Under the pieces are notes generated by a model that was not told the DNA's origin, did not search any database, and saw only the letters and a program-made list of their open reading frames with translations. From contig NC_053035.3 in assembly GCF_002575655.3 (NCBI RefSeq), forward strand, positions 89,801,322 to 89,865,321: a stretch of DNA of 64,000 nt, read 5' to 3'. This stretch comes from Aegilops tauschii subsp. strangulata. Its lineage: Eukaryota; Streptophyta; Magnoliopsida; Poales; Poaceae. The position numbers and the translations under genes were made by a program. Shown in pieces: positions 45,520-57,800 of this stretch (positions are counted from its first letter, which is position 1; each line of letters starts with the position of its first letter).

Positions 45520-45814
45520 CATTATAATGAGTTATTAAATCATTACGTGAAAGTACCGCAGATTAGTTTCGACTGGATGCATGTGGATCCTAGCTAAGTG
45601 ATCAAGTATATGCCATATCCATATTACTTGATCACTTAGTGATCTAAGTAATATGGATATGGCATATACTTGATCACTTAGTGATCTAAGTAATATGGAT
45701 ATGGCATATACTTGATCACTTAGCTAGGATCCATCCAGTTGAAACTAATATGCGGTTTCTTTCATGAATGATATAATAACTCATCATCATCATCATCATC
45801 ATCATCATATTATA
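45520..45814. repeat. Long imperfect palindrome with internal 42-bp duplication
   Basis: The left arm (about 45520-45640) and right arm (about 45672-45814) are inverted copies; both contain GGATCCTAGCTAAGTGATCAA or its complement, and both have a GAGTTATTA block at the outside. The centre holds a 42-bp unit twice in direct order (45630-45671, 45672-45713). An ATC trinucleotide run (45781-45809) sits in the right arm only. The single strand would fold into a hairpin of more than 100 bp. It may be a MITE-like insertion or part of the CACTA subterminal region. Confidence 0.85.
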
Positions 45815-45925
45815 AGCGTTCATAACACCGCAAAAGCAAATCACTCTTTGAGATTAAGTTCATGACGAAGAACACGGACACGCATGAGAGGACAACAAGT
45901 ACTAAGAGCATGATAACTAGCTAAA

Positions 45926-47164
45926 TCACTCATGCTGCTCTCTCTTAGGTAAAATAGCATAGAACATGTATAGCTCTCCTGATTCATCATATTGGAGCAT
46001 GCAGATGAACCTGTCTCCTAATCGTGGGCTGCGCTTCTGATTGCTGCCCCCTAGTACTTCTCTGCGATCGTTAACAATTTTGCTCCAATCTTTCACTATT
46101 AAGCATTCATCGCTTTCAGAAATCCTGAATGCACTCATGTGCACTGTAGGATATCTTGGCCGTAAGCTAACAATTGACATGCGACCTTTAGTCTCGATCC
46201 ACTGAGGCACAACTGTCATCGGGAGTCCCTGTTGAAGAACATCGTATAGTAATTAATATACTTAGCAATGAAAGTTTAGCTTGAAAAATAATGTATGCAA
46301 AAGATGCACTGAGGACTAATAGTAAAAATCTTACCATCTTTCCTAAATACATGTGACCGTAGTTCAATACGATCACTATTGGTCGCACATTTTGAGTACT
46401 AAGATTTTCAAATTCAGGAAAATGATTTCTCTTAACAGCATCAAGATCCTCAAGCCATGAAACATAATGACTTATCTCCTTGCAGTTTAGTTCAGCTCCG
46501 GGACAGTAGTAGGTCCTGTCTATCAAGCGCCGGACATGTTTGCTTGAATGGAAATAAGCTGTCAATAGAAATTAGTTGTCAACTATTTTTGAATAAACAA
46601 TATCAAAGACATAAATATGGTTGAGAAACTCACATAATGGTAGAACTGGAGGCGTCTGCACATCGACCCAGATGTCTCTATTACCTTCGATATCATCTTC
46701 CGGACGAATATCAAAGGTGATAACCATATCAGGCTCAAATGCATAAGCCTTGCATAGTGCTTGCCAAGTTTTGCATTCAAAATAGGTGTACGTGTCTGCA
46801 TTGTATAATTTGAGGTTGAAAGTATAACCAGCATGCTCGGTCTTCAGGTAAACTCTCTTTACCTCCATAGTTTCCATAGCACTGAAACCTATCTTATCCA
46901 AGAGAAAAATTCTTGCATGGTAGGGGATGCGCTAGTAGAATAGTGAAAATTTAAAATTATAAGTTGAAGCACATGAAGCATATATAAGTCATGCTTAATT
47001 ACGAAAAAAGACTTGTCGTTATGACTTACTGTATCCACTTAGAAGGTCTCATCCAGCTTGATGTTGAAGCGCCTATCATCAACAAGGAAATTTCTGTCGC
47101 ACAGGCCGCGCTGGTCTTCACAGAATTCGCACTTAATGAAATCTTTTTCGTCGTCAGACGACAT
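45926..47164 (-). pseudogene. Four-exon gene carried by element I, broken (B3-like, tentative)
   Basis: Splice sites fit four exons on the minus strand: exon 1 47164-47030 (MSSDDEKDFIKCEFCEDQR, donor GTAAG), exon 2 about 46918-46634 (donor GTGAG), exon 3 46558-46335 (acceptor ACAG, donor GTAAG) and exon 4 46228-45926. The 75-bp and 106-bp introns keep the frame between exons 2, 3 and 4. Exon 1 has a TAA at 47039-47041, and the ATG at 46918 is out of frame by one base with the exon 2 frame. Exon 2 has KTWQALCKAYAFEPDMVITF; exon 4 has a similar pattern ending in RLGDRFICMLQYDESGELYM. The two patterns faintly resemble plant B3 DNA-binding domains, but this is weak. Exon 1 has a C-x2-C-x6-C group. 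The gene lies between subterminal repeats, as captured or accessory genes of CACTA elements do. Confidence 0.6.
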
Positions 47165-47204
47165 TTCCTATGTTCATATAGGTGAAACATTAAACACTTA
47201 CTAG

Positions 47205-47780
47205 TTCTATTAATTCAACTAATTCAACTACTTCTATTAGTTCAACTAGTTCTATTAATTCAACTAATTCAACTAAGCATTGAATAAAAATAAACGTGTT
47301 CTATTAATTTTCTTACTAAAATAAATAGCTAGTTCCATATAGTAATATTTTAATTAGATCATCAAATCTCAGATATCTAAATTTTCTTACTAAAAATAAA
47401 CTAGTTCTATTAATTCAACTAAGAATTTACTAAAAATAAACTAGTTCTATTAATTTTCTTACTAAAATATATAAAGTAGCTATATATATAGTAATATTTT
47501 AATTAGATCATCAAGTCTCATATACCTAAATTTTCTTACTAAAAATAAACTAGTTCTACTAATTCAACTAGTTCAACTAAGCATTTACTAAAAATAAACT
47601 AGTTATATTAATTCAACTAGTTTAAATAATCTCATATACCTAAATTTTCTTACTAAAAATAAACTTGTTCTATTAATTTTCATACTAAAAATAAACTAGT
47701 TATATTAATTCAACTAGTTCAAATCTCATATATATACCTAATTAATATCTAGCTAATTCATCTAAAATTGACATTAATAT
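47205..47780. repeat. AT-rich degenerate minisatellite
   Basis: Many imperfect copies of blocks like CTAGTTCTATTAATTCAACT and TTTTCTTACTAAAAATAAA are spread through the stretch upstream of the exon 1 ATG of the broken gene. No coding sequence is seen. Confidence 0.75.
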
Positions 47781-47892
47781 TTAACATCTTTTCCATATAA
47801 TTCATCTAACATTAACATTCTAACATTCTTATCTACGTAATTTATCTAACATTAATCTAAACAACAGAAAACAGAAAATAAGTAAAAACAAT

Positions 47893-47949
47893 ATGTGTGT
47901 GTGTGTGTGTGTCTGTGTGTGTGTGTGTGTGTATGTGTGTGTGTGTGTA
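47893..47949. repeat. TG dinucleotide microsatellite
   Basis: An almost pure (TG)n run with two interruptions (CTG and ATG). All open frames across it are low-complexity artefacts. Confidence 0.95.
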
Positions 47950-48082
47950 CGAGCGGGGGGCGGCGGCATATGGGCGGCGGCGCGAGACGGCGATGCGACA
48001 GGGACGGCGCGACGACGAGTAGCAGGCCGGGGGCGACGGCGCGATCGAGACGGCGATGTGGTACGGGGCAGCGGCGACGGGC

Positions 48083-48250
48083 GGCGGGGGCGACGGCGGT
48101 GACAGCGACGACGGGCGGTGAGGGCGATGGCGGTGACGGCGACGACTGGCGGTGAGGGCGACGGCGGTGATGGCGACGACGGGCGGTGAGGGCGACGGCG
48201 GTGACGGCGACGACGGGCGGCAGGGGCGACGGCGCGCGGCGGGGGCGGCG
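48083..48250. repeat. 34-bp GC-rich minisatellite
   Basis: About five units, with the shared GGTGAGGGCG or GGCGGGGGCG block at 48083, 48117, 48151, 48185 and 48219. The repeat yields long proline/arginine or glycine-rich frames on both strands that I do not accept as genes. Confidence 0.85.
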
Positions 48251-48340
48251 AGGGTGGCGGCAATGTCGCGCGAAGTAGTTGGAGAAGAAGTGGTGGTCGA
48301 TGAAACTGAATTTTTCGTAAGTGCCATATATATAGGAGGG

Positions 48341-48497
48341 GCCTTTAGTACCGGTTGGAGCCACCAACCGGTACTAAAGGCAAATTTTCGCGAGGCCAAG
48401 GGGCGGGAAACTGCCCCTTTAGTACCGGTTCGTGGCACCAACCGGTACAAAAGGCCCCTCTTTAGTACCGGTTGGAGCCACGACCCGGTACTAAAGG
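48341..48497. repeat. Three subterminal hairpins of element I
   Basis: The first is a perfect stem of 17 bp (CCTTTAGTACCGGTTGG, loop AGCCA) at 48342-48380. The second (48416-48454) and third (48461-48497) have one or more mismatches. The motif matches those at the left end of I. Confidence 0.85.
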
Positions 48498-48841
48498 TGT
48501 GCACTGGCGCAGGAGCGGTGCGGGCAAGCTTAGTCCCACCTCGCTAGCCGAGGGGCGCCCGCACCAGTTTAAAAGCCCCGGCGCGGCTGCTATCTCGAAC
48601 TCCTCTCTATAGCAGGCTTCTGGGGCTAACTTTGGCGCGCTGCCCGTTGACCCTGCTGGCCCTTCTGGGCCTGTATTTGCAAATCCTAGGGTTGGCAGGC
48701 CCAGCGGGCAGCGCCCCAACAATTTTTTATATAATCTTCTTTTATTTATTTCCGAGTAATTTTTTTTGCTGTATTTAGTTTCTTTGTGAATATAAAAAAA
48801 TTATATAGTTTTTTTCTTTTCTGCATTATTTATTTCTGCTA
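48498..48841. other. Spacer between the hairpins and the tandem array
   Basis: A GC-rich half (48500-48720, with GGCCCAGCGGGC-like palindromic sequence) is followed by a T-rich half (48721-48841). No gene is supported. Confidence 0.6.
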
Positions 48842-51800
48842 TTCATTTTGTAGTGATTTTCAATTTCACCGTCATTTAGCTCTCTAAACAAATCGGTAAA
48901 TGACTGAAAAACAACAAATGATGTCAGAACGTGTTGGAAATTGATGACGTCGCTTTGAATGATGCATACTGAACGCAAAAATAGGCTGGAGTTCAAATAA
49001 GTTTAAAAAACATTGAAGTGCCTATGTAACAGATGAGTTCTCGTCCGAAACCCTGATACTCCGAAAGAGATTGTCCAGTTGGTACACGAGGTGCGTCCAG
49101 TTTTCGCCGTGACCCTCTCTACTCTTTTGCACATGCTATGCGGGCGAAATGATGATACCATGCCAAGTTCCAACATTTTCAGAGTTCATTTTGTAGTGAT
49201 TTTCAATTTCACCATCATTTAGCTCTCTAAACAAATCGGTAAATGACTGAAAAACAGCAAATGATGTCAGAACGTGTTGGAAATTGATGACGTCGCTTTG
49301 AATGATGCATATTGAACGCAAAAATAAGCTGGAGTTCAAATAAGTTTAAAAAACATTGAAGTGCCCGTGTAACAGATGAGTTCTCGTCCAAAACCCTGAT
49401 ACTCCGAAAGAGATTGTCCAGTTTGTACACGAGGTGCGTCCAGTTTTCGCCCTGACCCTCTCTACTCTTTTGCACATGCTATGCGGGCGAAATGATGATA
49501 CCATGCCAAGTTCCAACATTTTCAGAGTTCATTTTGTAGTGATTTTGAATTTCACCGTCATTTAGCTCTCTAAACAAATCGCTAAATGACTGAAAACAGC
49601 AAATGATGTCAGAACGTGTTGGAAATTGATGACATCGCTTTGTATGATGCATACTGAATGCAAAAATAGGCTGGAGTTCAAATAAATTTAAAAAACATTG
49701 AAGTGCCTGTGTAACAGATGAGTTCTCGTCCGAAACCCTGATACTCCGAAAGAGATTGTCCAGTTTGTACACGAGGTGCGTCAAGTTTTCGCCGTGACCC
49801 TCTCTACTCTTTTGCACATGCTATGCGGGTGAGATGATGATACCATGCCAAGTTCCAACATTTTCAGAGTTCATTTTGTAGATATTTTCAATTTCACCGT
49901 CATTTACCTCTCTAAACAAATCGATAAATGACTGAAAAACAGCAAATGATGTCAGAACATGTTGGAAATTGATGACGTCGCTTTGAATGATTGATACTGA
50001 ACGCAAAAAAAGCCTGGAGTTCAAATAAGTTTAAAAAACATTGAAGTGCCCGTGTAACAGATGAGTTCTCGTCCGAAAGCCTGATACTCCGAAAGAGATT
50101 GTCCAGTTTGTACACGAGGTGCGTCCAGTTTTCACCATGACCCTCTCTACTCTTTTGCACATGCTATGCGGGCGAAATGATGATACCATGCCAAGTTCCA
50201 ACATTTTCAGAGTTCATTTTGTAGTGATTTTCAATTTCACCGTCATTTAGCTCTCTAAACAAATCGCTAAATGACTGAAAAACAGCAAATGATGTCAGAA
50301 CGTGTTGGAAATTGATGACGTCGCTTTGAATGATGCATACTGAACGCAAAAATAGGCTGGAGTTCAAATAAGTTTAAAAAACATTTAAGTGCCCGTGTAA
50401 CAGATGAGTTCTTGTCCGAAACCCTGATACTCCGAAAGAGATTGTCCAGTTTGTACACGAGGTGCGTCCTGTTTTCGCCGGGACCCTCTCTACTCTTTTG
50501 CACATGCTATGCGGGCGAAATGATGATACCATGCCAAGTTCCAATATTTTCAGAGTTCATTTTGTAGTGATTTTCAATTTCACCGTCATTTAGCTCTCTA
50601 AACAAATCGGTAAATGACTGAAAAACATCAAGTGATGTCAGAACGCGTTGGAAATTGATGATGTCACTTTGAATGATGCATACTGAACGCAAATATAGGC
50701 TAGAGTTCAAATAAGTTTAAAAAACATTGAAGTGCCCGTGTAACAGATGAGTTCTCGTCCGAAACCCTGATACTCCGAAAGAGATTGTCCAGTTTGTACA
50801 CGAGGTGCATCCAGTTTTCGCCGTGAACCTCTCTACTCTTTTGCACATGCTATGCGGGCGAAATGATGATACCATGCCAAGTTCCAACATTTTCAGATTT
50901 CATTTTGTAGTGATTTTCAATTTCACCATCATTTAGCTCTCTAAACAAATCGGTAAATGCCTGAAAAACAGCAAATGATGTCAGAACGTGTTGGAAATTG
51001 ATGACGTCGCTTTGAATGATGCATATTGAACGCAAAAATAAGCTGGAGTTCAAATAAGTTTAAAAAACATTGAAGTGCCCGTGTAACAGATGAGTTCTCG
51101 TCCAAAACCCTGATACTCCGAAAGAGATTGTCCAGTTTGTACACGAGGTGCGTCCAGTTTTCGCCCTGACCCTCTCTACTCTTTTGCACATGCTATGCGG
51201 GCGAAATGATGATACCATGCCAAGTTCCAACATTTTCAGAGTTCATTTTGTAGTGATTTTGAATTTCACCGTCATTTAGCTCTCTAAACAAATCGCTAAA
51301 TGACTGAAAACAGCAAATGATGTCAGAACGTGTTCGAAATTGATGACATCGCTTTGTATGATGCATACTGAATGCAAAAATAGGCTGGAGTTCAAATAAA
51401 TTTAAAAAACATTGAAGTGCCTGTGTAACAGATGAGTTCTCGTCCGAAACCCTGATACTCCGAAAGAGATTGTCCAGTTTGTACACGAGGTGCGTCAAGT
51501 TTTCGCCGTGACCCTCTCTACTCTTTTGCACATGCTATGCGGGTGAGATGATGATACCATGCCAAGTTGCAACATTTTCAGAGTTCATTTTGTAGATATT
51601 TTCAATTTCACCGTCATTTACCTCTCTAAACAAATCGGTAAATGACTGAAAAACAGCAAATGATGTCAGAACATGTTGGAAATTGATGACGTCGCTTTGA
51701 ATGATGGATACTGAACGCAAAAAAAGCCTGGAGTTCAAATAAGTTTAAAAAACATTGAAGTGCCCGTGTAACAGATGAGTTCTCGTCCGAAAGCCTGATA

Positions 51801-54800
51801 CTCCGAAAGAGATTGTCCAGTTTGTACACGAGGTGCGTCCAGTTTTCGCCATGACCCTCTCTACTCTTTTGCACATGCTATGCGGGCGAAATGATGATAC
51901 CATGCCAAGTTCCAACATTTTCAGAGTTCATTTTGTAGTGATTTTCAATTTCACCGTCATTTAGCTCTCTAAACAAATCGCTAAATGACTGAAAAACAGC
52001 AAATGATGTCAGAACGTGTTGGAAATTGATGACGTCGCTTTGAATGATGCATACTGAACGCAAAAATAGGCTGGAGTTCAAATAAGTTTAAAAAACATTG
52101 AAGTGCCCGTGTAACAGATGAGTTCTTGTCCGAAACCCTGATACTCCGAAAGAGATTGTCCAGTTTGTACACGAGGTGCGTCCTGTTTTCGCCAGGACCC
52201 TCTCTACTCTTTTGCACATGCTATGCGGGTGAAATGATGATACCATGCCAAGTTCCAACATTTTCAGAGTTCATTTTGTAGTGATTTTCAATTTCACCGT
52301 CATTTAGCTCTCTAAACAAATCGGTAAATGACTGAAAAACATCAAGTGATGTCAGAACGCGTTGGAAATTAATGATGTCACTTTGAATGATGCATACTGA
52401 ACGCAAAAATAGGCTGGAGTTCAAATAAGTTTAAAAAACATTGAAGTGCCCGTGTAACAGATGAGTTCTCGTCCGAAACCCTGATACTCCGAAAGAGATT
52501 GTCCAGTTTGTACACGAGGTGCGTCCAGTTTTCGCCGTGACCCTCTCTACTCTTTTGCACATGCTATGCGGGTGAGATGATGATACCATGCCAAGTTCCA
52601 ACATTTTCAGAGTTCATTTTGTAGATATTTTCAATTTCACCGTCATTTACCTCTCTAAACAAATCGGTAAATGACTGAAAAACAGCAAATGATGTCAGAA
52701 CATGTTGGAAATTGATGACGTCGCTTTGAATGATGGATACTGAACGCAAAAAAAGCCTGGAGTTCAAATAAGTTTAAAAAACATTGAAGTGCCCGTGTAA
52801 CAGATGAGTTCTCGTCCGAAAGCCTGATACTCCGAAAGAGATTGTCCAGTTTGTACACGAGGTGCGTCGAGTTTTCGCCATGACCCTCTCTACTCTTTTG
52901 CACATGCTATGCGGGTGAAATGATGATACCATGCCAAGTTCCAACATTTTCGGAGTTCATTTTGTAGTGATTTTCAATTTCACCGTCATTTAGCTCTCTA
53001 AACAAATCGGTAAATGACTGAAAAACAGCAAATGATGTCAGAACGTGTTGCAAATTGATGACGTCGCTTTGACTGATGCATACTAAACGCAAAAATAGCC
53101 TGGAGTTCAAATAAGTTTAAAAAACATTGAAGTGCCCGTGTAACAGATGAGTTCTCGTCCGAAACCCTGATACTCCGAAAGAGATTGTCCAGTTTGTACA
53201 CGAGGTGCGTCCAGTTTTCGCCGTGACCCTCTCTACTCTTTTGCACATGCTATGCGGGCGAAATGATGATACCATGCCAAGTTCCAACATTTTCAGAGTT
53301 CATTTTGTAGTGATTTTCAATTTCACCGTCATTTACCTCCCTAAACAAATCGGTAAATGACTGAAAAACAGCAAATGATGTCAGAACATGTTGGAAATTG
53401 ATGACGTCGCTTTGAATGATGGATACTGAACGCAAAAATAGGATGGAGTTCAAATAAGTTTAAAAAACATTGAAGTGCCCGTGTAACAGATGAGTTCTCG
53501 TCCGAAACCCTGATACTCCGAAAGAGATTGTCCAGTTTGTACACGTGGTGCGTCCAGTTTTCGCCGTGACCGTCTCTACTCTTTTGCACATGCTATGCGG
53601 GTGAAATGATGATACCATGCCAAGTTCCAACATTTTCAGAGTTCATTTTGTAGTGATTTTCAATTTCACCGTCATTTAGCTCTCTAAACAAATCGGTAAA
53701 TGACTGAAAAACAGCAAATGATGTCAGAACGCGTTGGAAATTAATGACGTCGCTTTGAATGATGCATACTGAACGCAAAAATAGGCTGGAGTTCAAATAA
53801 GTTTAAAAAACATTGAAGTGCCTGTGTAACAGATGAGTTCGCGTCCAAAACCCTGATACTCCGAAAGAGATTGTCCAGTTTGTACACGAGGTGCGTCCAG
53901 TTTTCGCCGTGACCCTTTCTACCCTTTTGCACATGCTATGCGGGTGAGATGATGATACCATGCCAAGTTCCTACATTTTCAGAGTTCATTTTGTAGTGAT
54001 TTTCAATTTCACCGTCATGTAGCTCCCTAAACAAATCGGTAAATGACTGAAAACAGCAAATGATGTCAGAACGTGTTGGAAACTGATGACGTCACTTTGA
54101 ATGATGCATACTGAACGCAAAAAAAGCCTGGAGTTCAAATAAGTTTAAAAACATTGAAGTGCCCGTGTAACAGATGAGTTCTCGTCCGAAACCCTGATAC
54201 TCCGAAAGAGATTGTCCAGTTTGTACACGAGGTGCGTCCAGTTTTCGCCGTGACCCTCTCTACTATTTTGCACATGCTATGCGGCCGAAATGATGATACC
54301 ATGCCAAGTTCCAACATTTTCAGAGTTCATTTTGTAGTGATTTTCAATTTCACCGTCATTTACCTCCCTAAACAAATCGGTAAATGACTGAAAAACAGCA
54401 AATGATGTCAGAACATGTTGGAAACTGATGACGTCGCTTTGAATGATGGATACTCAAAGCAAAAATAGGCTGGAGTTCAAATAAGTTTAAAAAACATTGA
54501 AGTGCCCGTGTAACAGATGAGTTCGCGTCCAAAACCCTGATACTCCGAAAGAGATTGTCCAGTTTGTACACGAGGTGCGTCCAGTTTTCGCCGTGACCCT
54601 TTCTACCCTTTTGCACATGCTATGCGGGTGAGATGATGATACCATGCCAAGTTCCTACATTTTCAGAGTTCATTTTGTAGTGATTTTCAATTTCACCGTC
54701 ATGTAGCTCCCTAAACAAATCGGTAAATGACTGAAAACAGCAAATGATGTCAGAACGTGTTGGAAACTGATGACGTCACTTTGAATGATGCATACTAAAC

Positions 54801-57800
54801 GCAAAAAAAGCCTGGAGTTCAAATAAGTTTAAAAACATTGAAGTGCCCGTGTAACAGATGAGTTCTCGTCCGAAACCCTGATACTCCGAAAGAGATTGTC
54901 CAGTTTGTACACGAGGTGCGTCCAGTTTTCGCCGTGACCCTCTCTACTATTTTGCACATGCTATGCGGGCGAAATGATGATACCATGCCAAGTTCCAACA
55001 TTTTCAGAGTTCATTTTGTAGTGATTTTCAATTTCACCGTCATTTACCTCCCTAAACAAATCGGTAAATGACTGAAAAACAGCAAATGATGTCAGAACAT
55101 GTTGGAAATTGATGAAGTCGCTTTGAATGATGGATACTGAACGCAAAAATAGGCTGGAGTTCAAATAAGTTTAAAAAACATTGAAGTGCCCGTGTAACAG
55201 ATGAGTTCTCGTCCGAAACCCTGATACTCCGAAAGAGATTGTCCAGTTTATACACGTGGTGCGTCCAGTTTTCGCCGTGACCCTCTCTACTCTTTCACAT
55301 GCTATGCGGGTGAAATGATGATACCATGCCAAGTCCCAACATTTTCAGAGTTCATTTTGTAGTGATTTTCAATTTCACCGTCATTTAGCTCTCTAAACAA
55401 ATCGGTAAATGACTGAAAAACAGCAAATGATGTCAGAACGCGTTGGAAATTGATGACGTCGCTTTGAATGATGCATACTGAACGCAAAAATAGGCTGGAG
55501 TTCAAATAAGTTTCAAAAACATTGAAGTGCCCGTGTAACAGATGAGTTCTCGTCCGAAACCCTGATACTCCGAAAGAGATTGTCCAGTTTGTACACGAGG
55601 TGCGTCCAGTTTTCGCCGTGACCCTCTCTACTCTTTTGCACATGCTATGCGGGCGAAATGATGATACCATGCCAAGTTCCAACATTTTCAGAGTTCATTT
55701 TGTAGTGATTTTCAATTTCACCGTCATTTAGCTCTCTAAACAAATCGCTAAATGACTGAAAAACAGCAAATGATGTCAGAACGTGTTGGAAATTGATGAC
55801 GTCGCTTTGAATGATGCATACTGAACGCAAAAATAGGCTGGAGTTCAAATAAGTTTAAAAAACGTTGAAGTGCCCGTGTAACAGATGAGTTCTTGTCCAA
55901 AACCCTGATACTCCGAAAGAGATTGTCCAGTTTGTACACGAGGTGCGTCCAGTTTTCGCCGTGACCCTCTCTACTCTTTCGCACATGCTATGCGGGTGAG
56001 ATGATGATACCATGCCAAGTTCCTACATTTTCAGAGTTCATTTTGTAGTGATTTTCAATTTCACCGTCATGTAGCTCTCTAAACAAATCGGTAAATGACT
56101 GAAAAACAGCAAATGATGTCAGAACGTGTTGGAAATTGATGACGTCACTTTGAATGATGCATACTGAACGCAAAAATAGGCTGGAGTTCAAATAAGTTTA
56201 AAAAACATTGAAGTGCCCGTGTAACAGATGAGTTCTCGTCCGAAACCCTGATACTCCGAAAGATTTTGTCCAGTTTGTACACGAGGTGCGTCCAGTTTTC
56301 GCCGTCACCCTCTCTACTCTTTTGCAGAGCTATGCGGGCGAAATGATGATACCATGCCAAGTTCCAACATTTTCAGAGTTCATTTTGTAGTGATTTTCAA
56401 TTTGACCGTCATTTACCTCCCTAAACAAATCGGTAAATGACTGAAAAACAGCAAATGATGTCAGAACATGTTGGAAACTGATGACGTCGCTTTGAATGAT
56501 GGATACTAAAAGCAAAAATAGGCTGGAGTTCAAATAAGTTTAAAAAACATTGAAGTGCCCGTGTAACAGATGAGTTCTCGTCCGAAACCCTGATACTCCG
56601 AAAGAGATTGTCCAGTTTGTACACGTGGTGCGTCCAGTTTTCGCCGTGACCCTCTCTACTCTTTTGCACATGCTATGCGGGTGAAATGATGATACCATGC
56701 CAAGTTCCAACATTTTCAGAGTTCATTTTGTAGTGATTTTCAATTTCACCGTCATTTAGCTCTCTAAACAAATCGGTAAATGACTGAAAAACAGCAAATG
56801 ATGTCAGAACGCGTTGGAAATTGATGACGTCGCTTTGAATGATGCATACTGAATGCAAAAATATGCTGGAGTTCAAATAAGTTTAAAAAAACATTGAAGT
56901 GCCCGTGTAACAGATGAGTTCTCGTCCGAAACCCTGATACTCCGAAAGAGATTGTCCAGTTTGTACACGATGTCCGTCCAGTTTTCGCCGTGACCCTCTC
57001 TACCCTTTTGCACATGCTATGCGGGTGAGATGTACCATGCCAAGTTCCTACATTTTCAGAGTTCATTTTGTAGTGATTTTCAATTTCACCGTCATGTAGC
57101 TCTCTAAACAAATCGGTAAATGACTGAAAAACAGCAAATGATGTCAGAACGTGTTGGAAACTGATGACGTCACTTTGAATGATGCATACTGAACGCAAAA
57201 AAAGCCTGGAGTTCAAATAAGTTTAAAAAACATTGAAGTGCCCGTGTAACAGATGAGTTCTCGTCCGAAACCCTCATACTCCGAAAGAGATTGTCCAGTT
57301 TGTACACGAGGTGCGTCCAGTTTTCGCCGTGACCCTCTCTACTCTTTTGCACATGCTATGCGGGCGAAATGATGATACCATGCCAAGTTCCAACATTTTC
57401 AGAGTTCATTTTGTAGTGATTTTCAATTTCACCGTCATTTAGCTCCCTAAACAAATCGGTAAATGACTGAAAAACAGCAAATGATGTCAGAACATGTTGG
57501 AAATTGATGACGTCTCTTTGAATGATGCATACTAAACGCAAAAAAGCCTGGAGTTCAAATAAATTTAAAAAACATTGAAGTGCCCATGTAACAGATGAGT
57601 TCTCGTCCGAAACCCTGATACTCCGAAATAGATTGTCCAGTTTGTACACGAGGTGCGTCCAGTTTTCGCCGTGACCCTCTCTACACTTTTGCACATTCTA
57701 TGCGGGTGAGATGATGATACCATGCCAAGTTCCAACATTTTCAGAGTTCATTTTGTAGTGATTTTCAATTTCACCGTCATGTAGCTCTCTAAACAAATCG

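Noticed and set aside
45520..45814. microRNA precursor
   Set aside because: The palindrome is very long and nearly perfect with an internal duplication, more like a transposon hairpin than a MIR gene. No defined miRNA/star pair can be argued without small-RNA data.
47829..48504. Proline/serine/histidine-rich frames up to 215 codons near the TG run
   Set aside because: They translate a 34-bp minisatellite and a dinucleotide repeat. Three frames are open at once, which is a repeat artefact.
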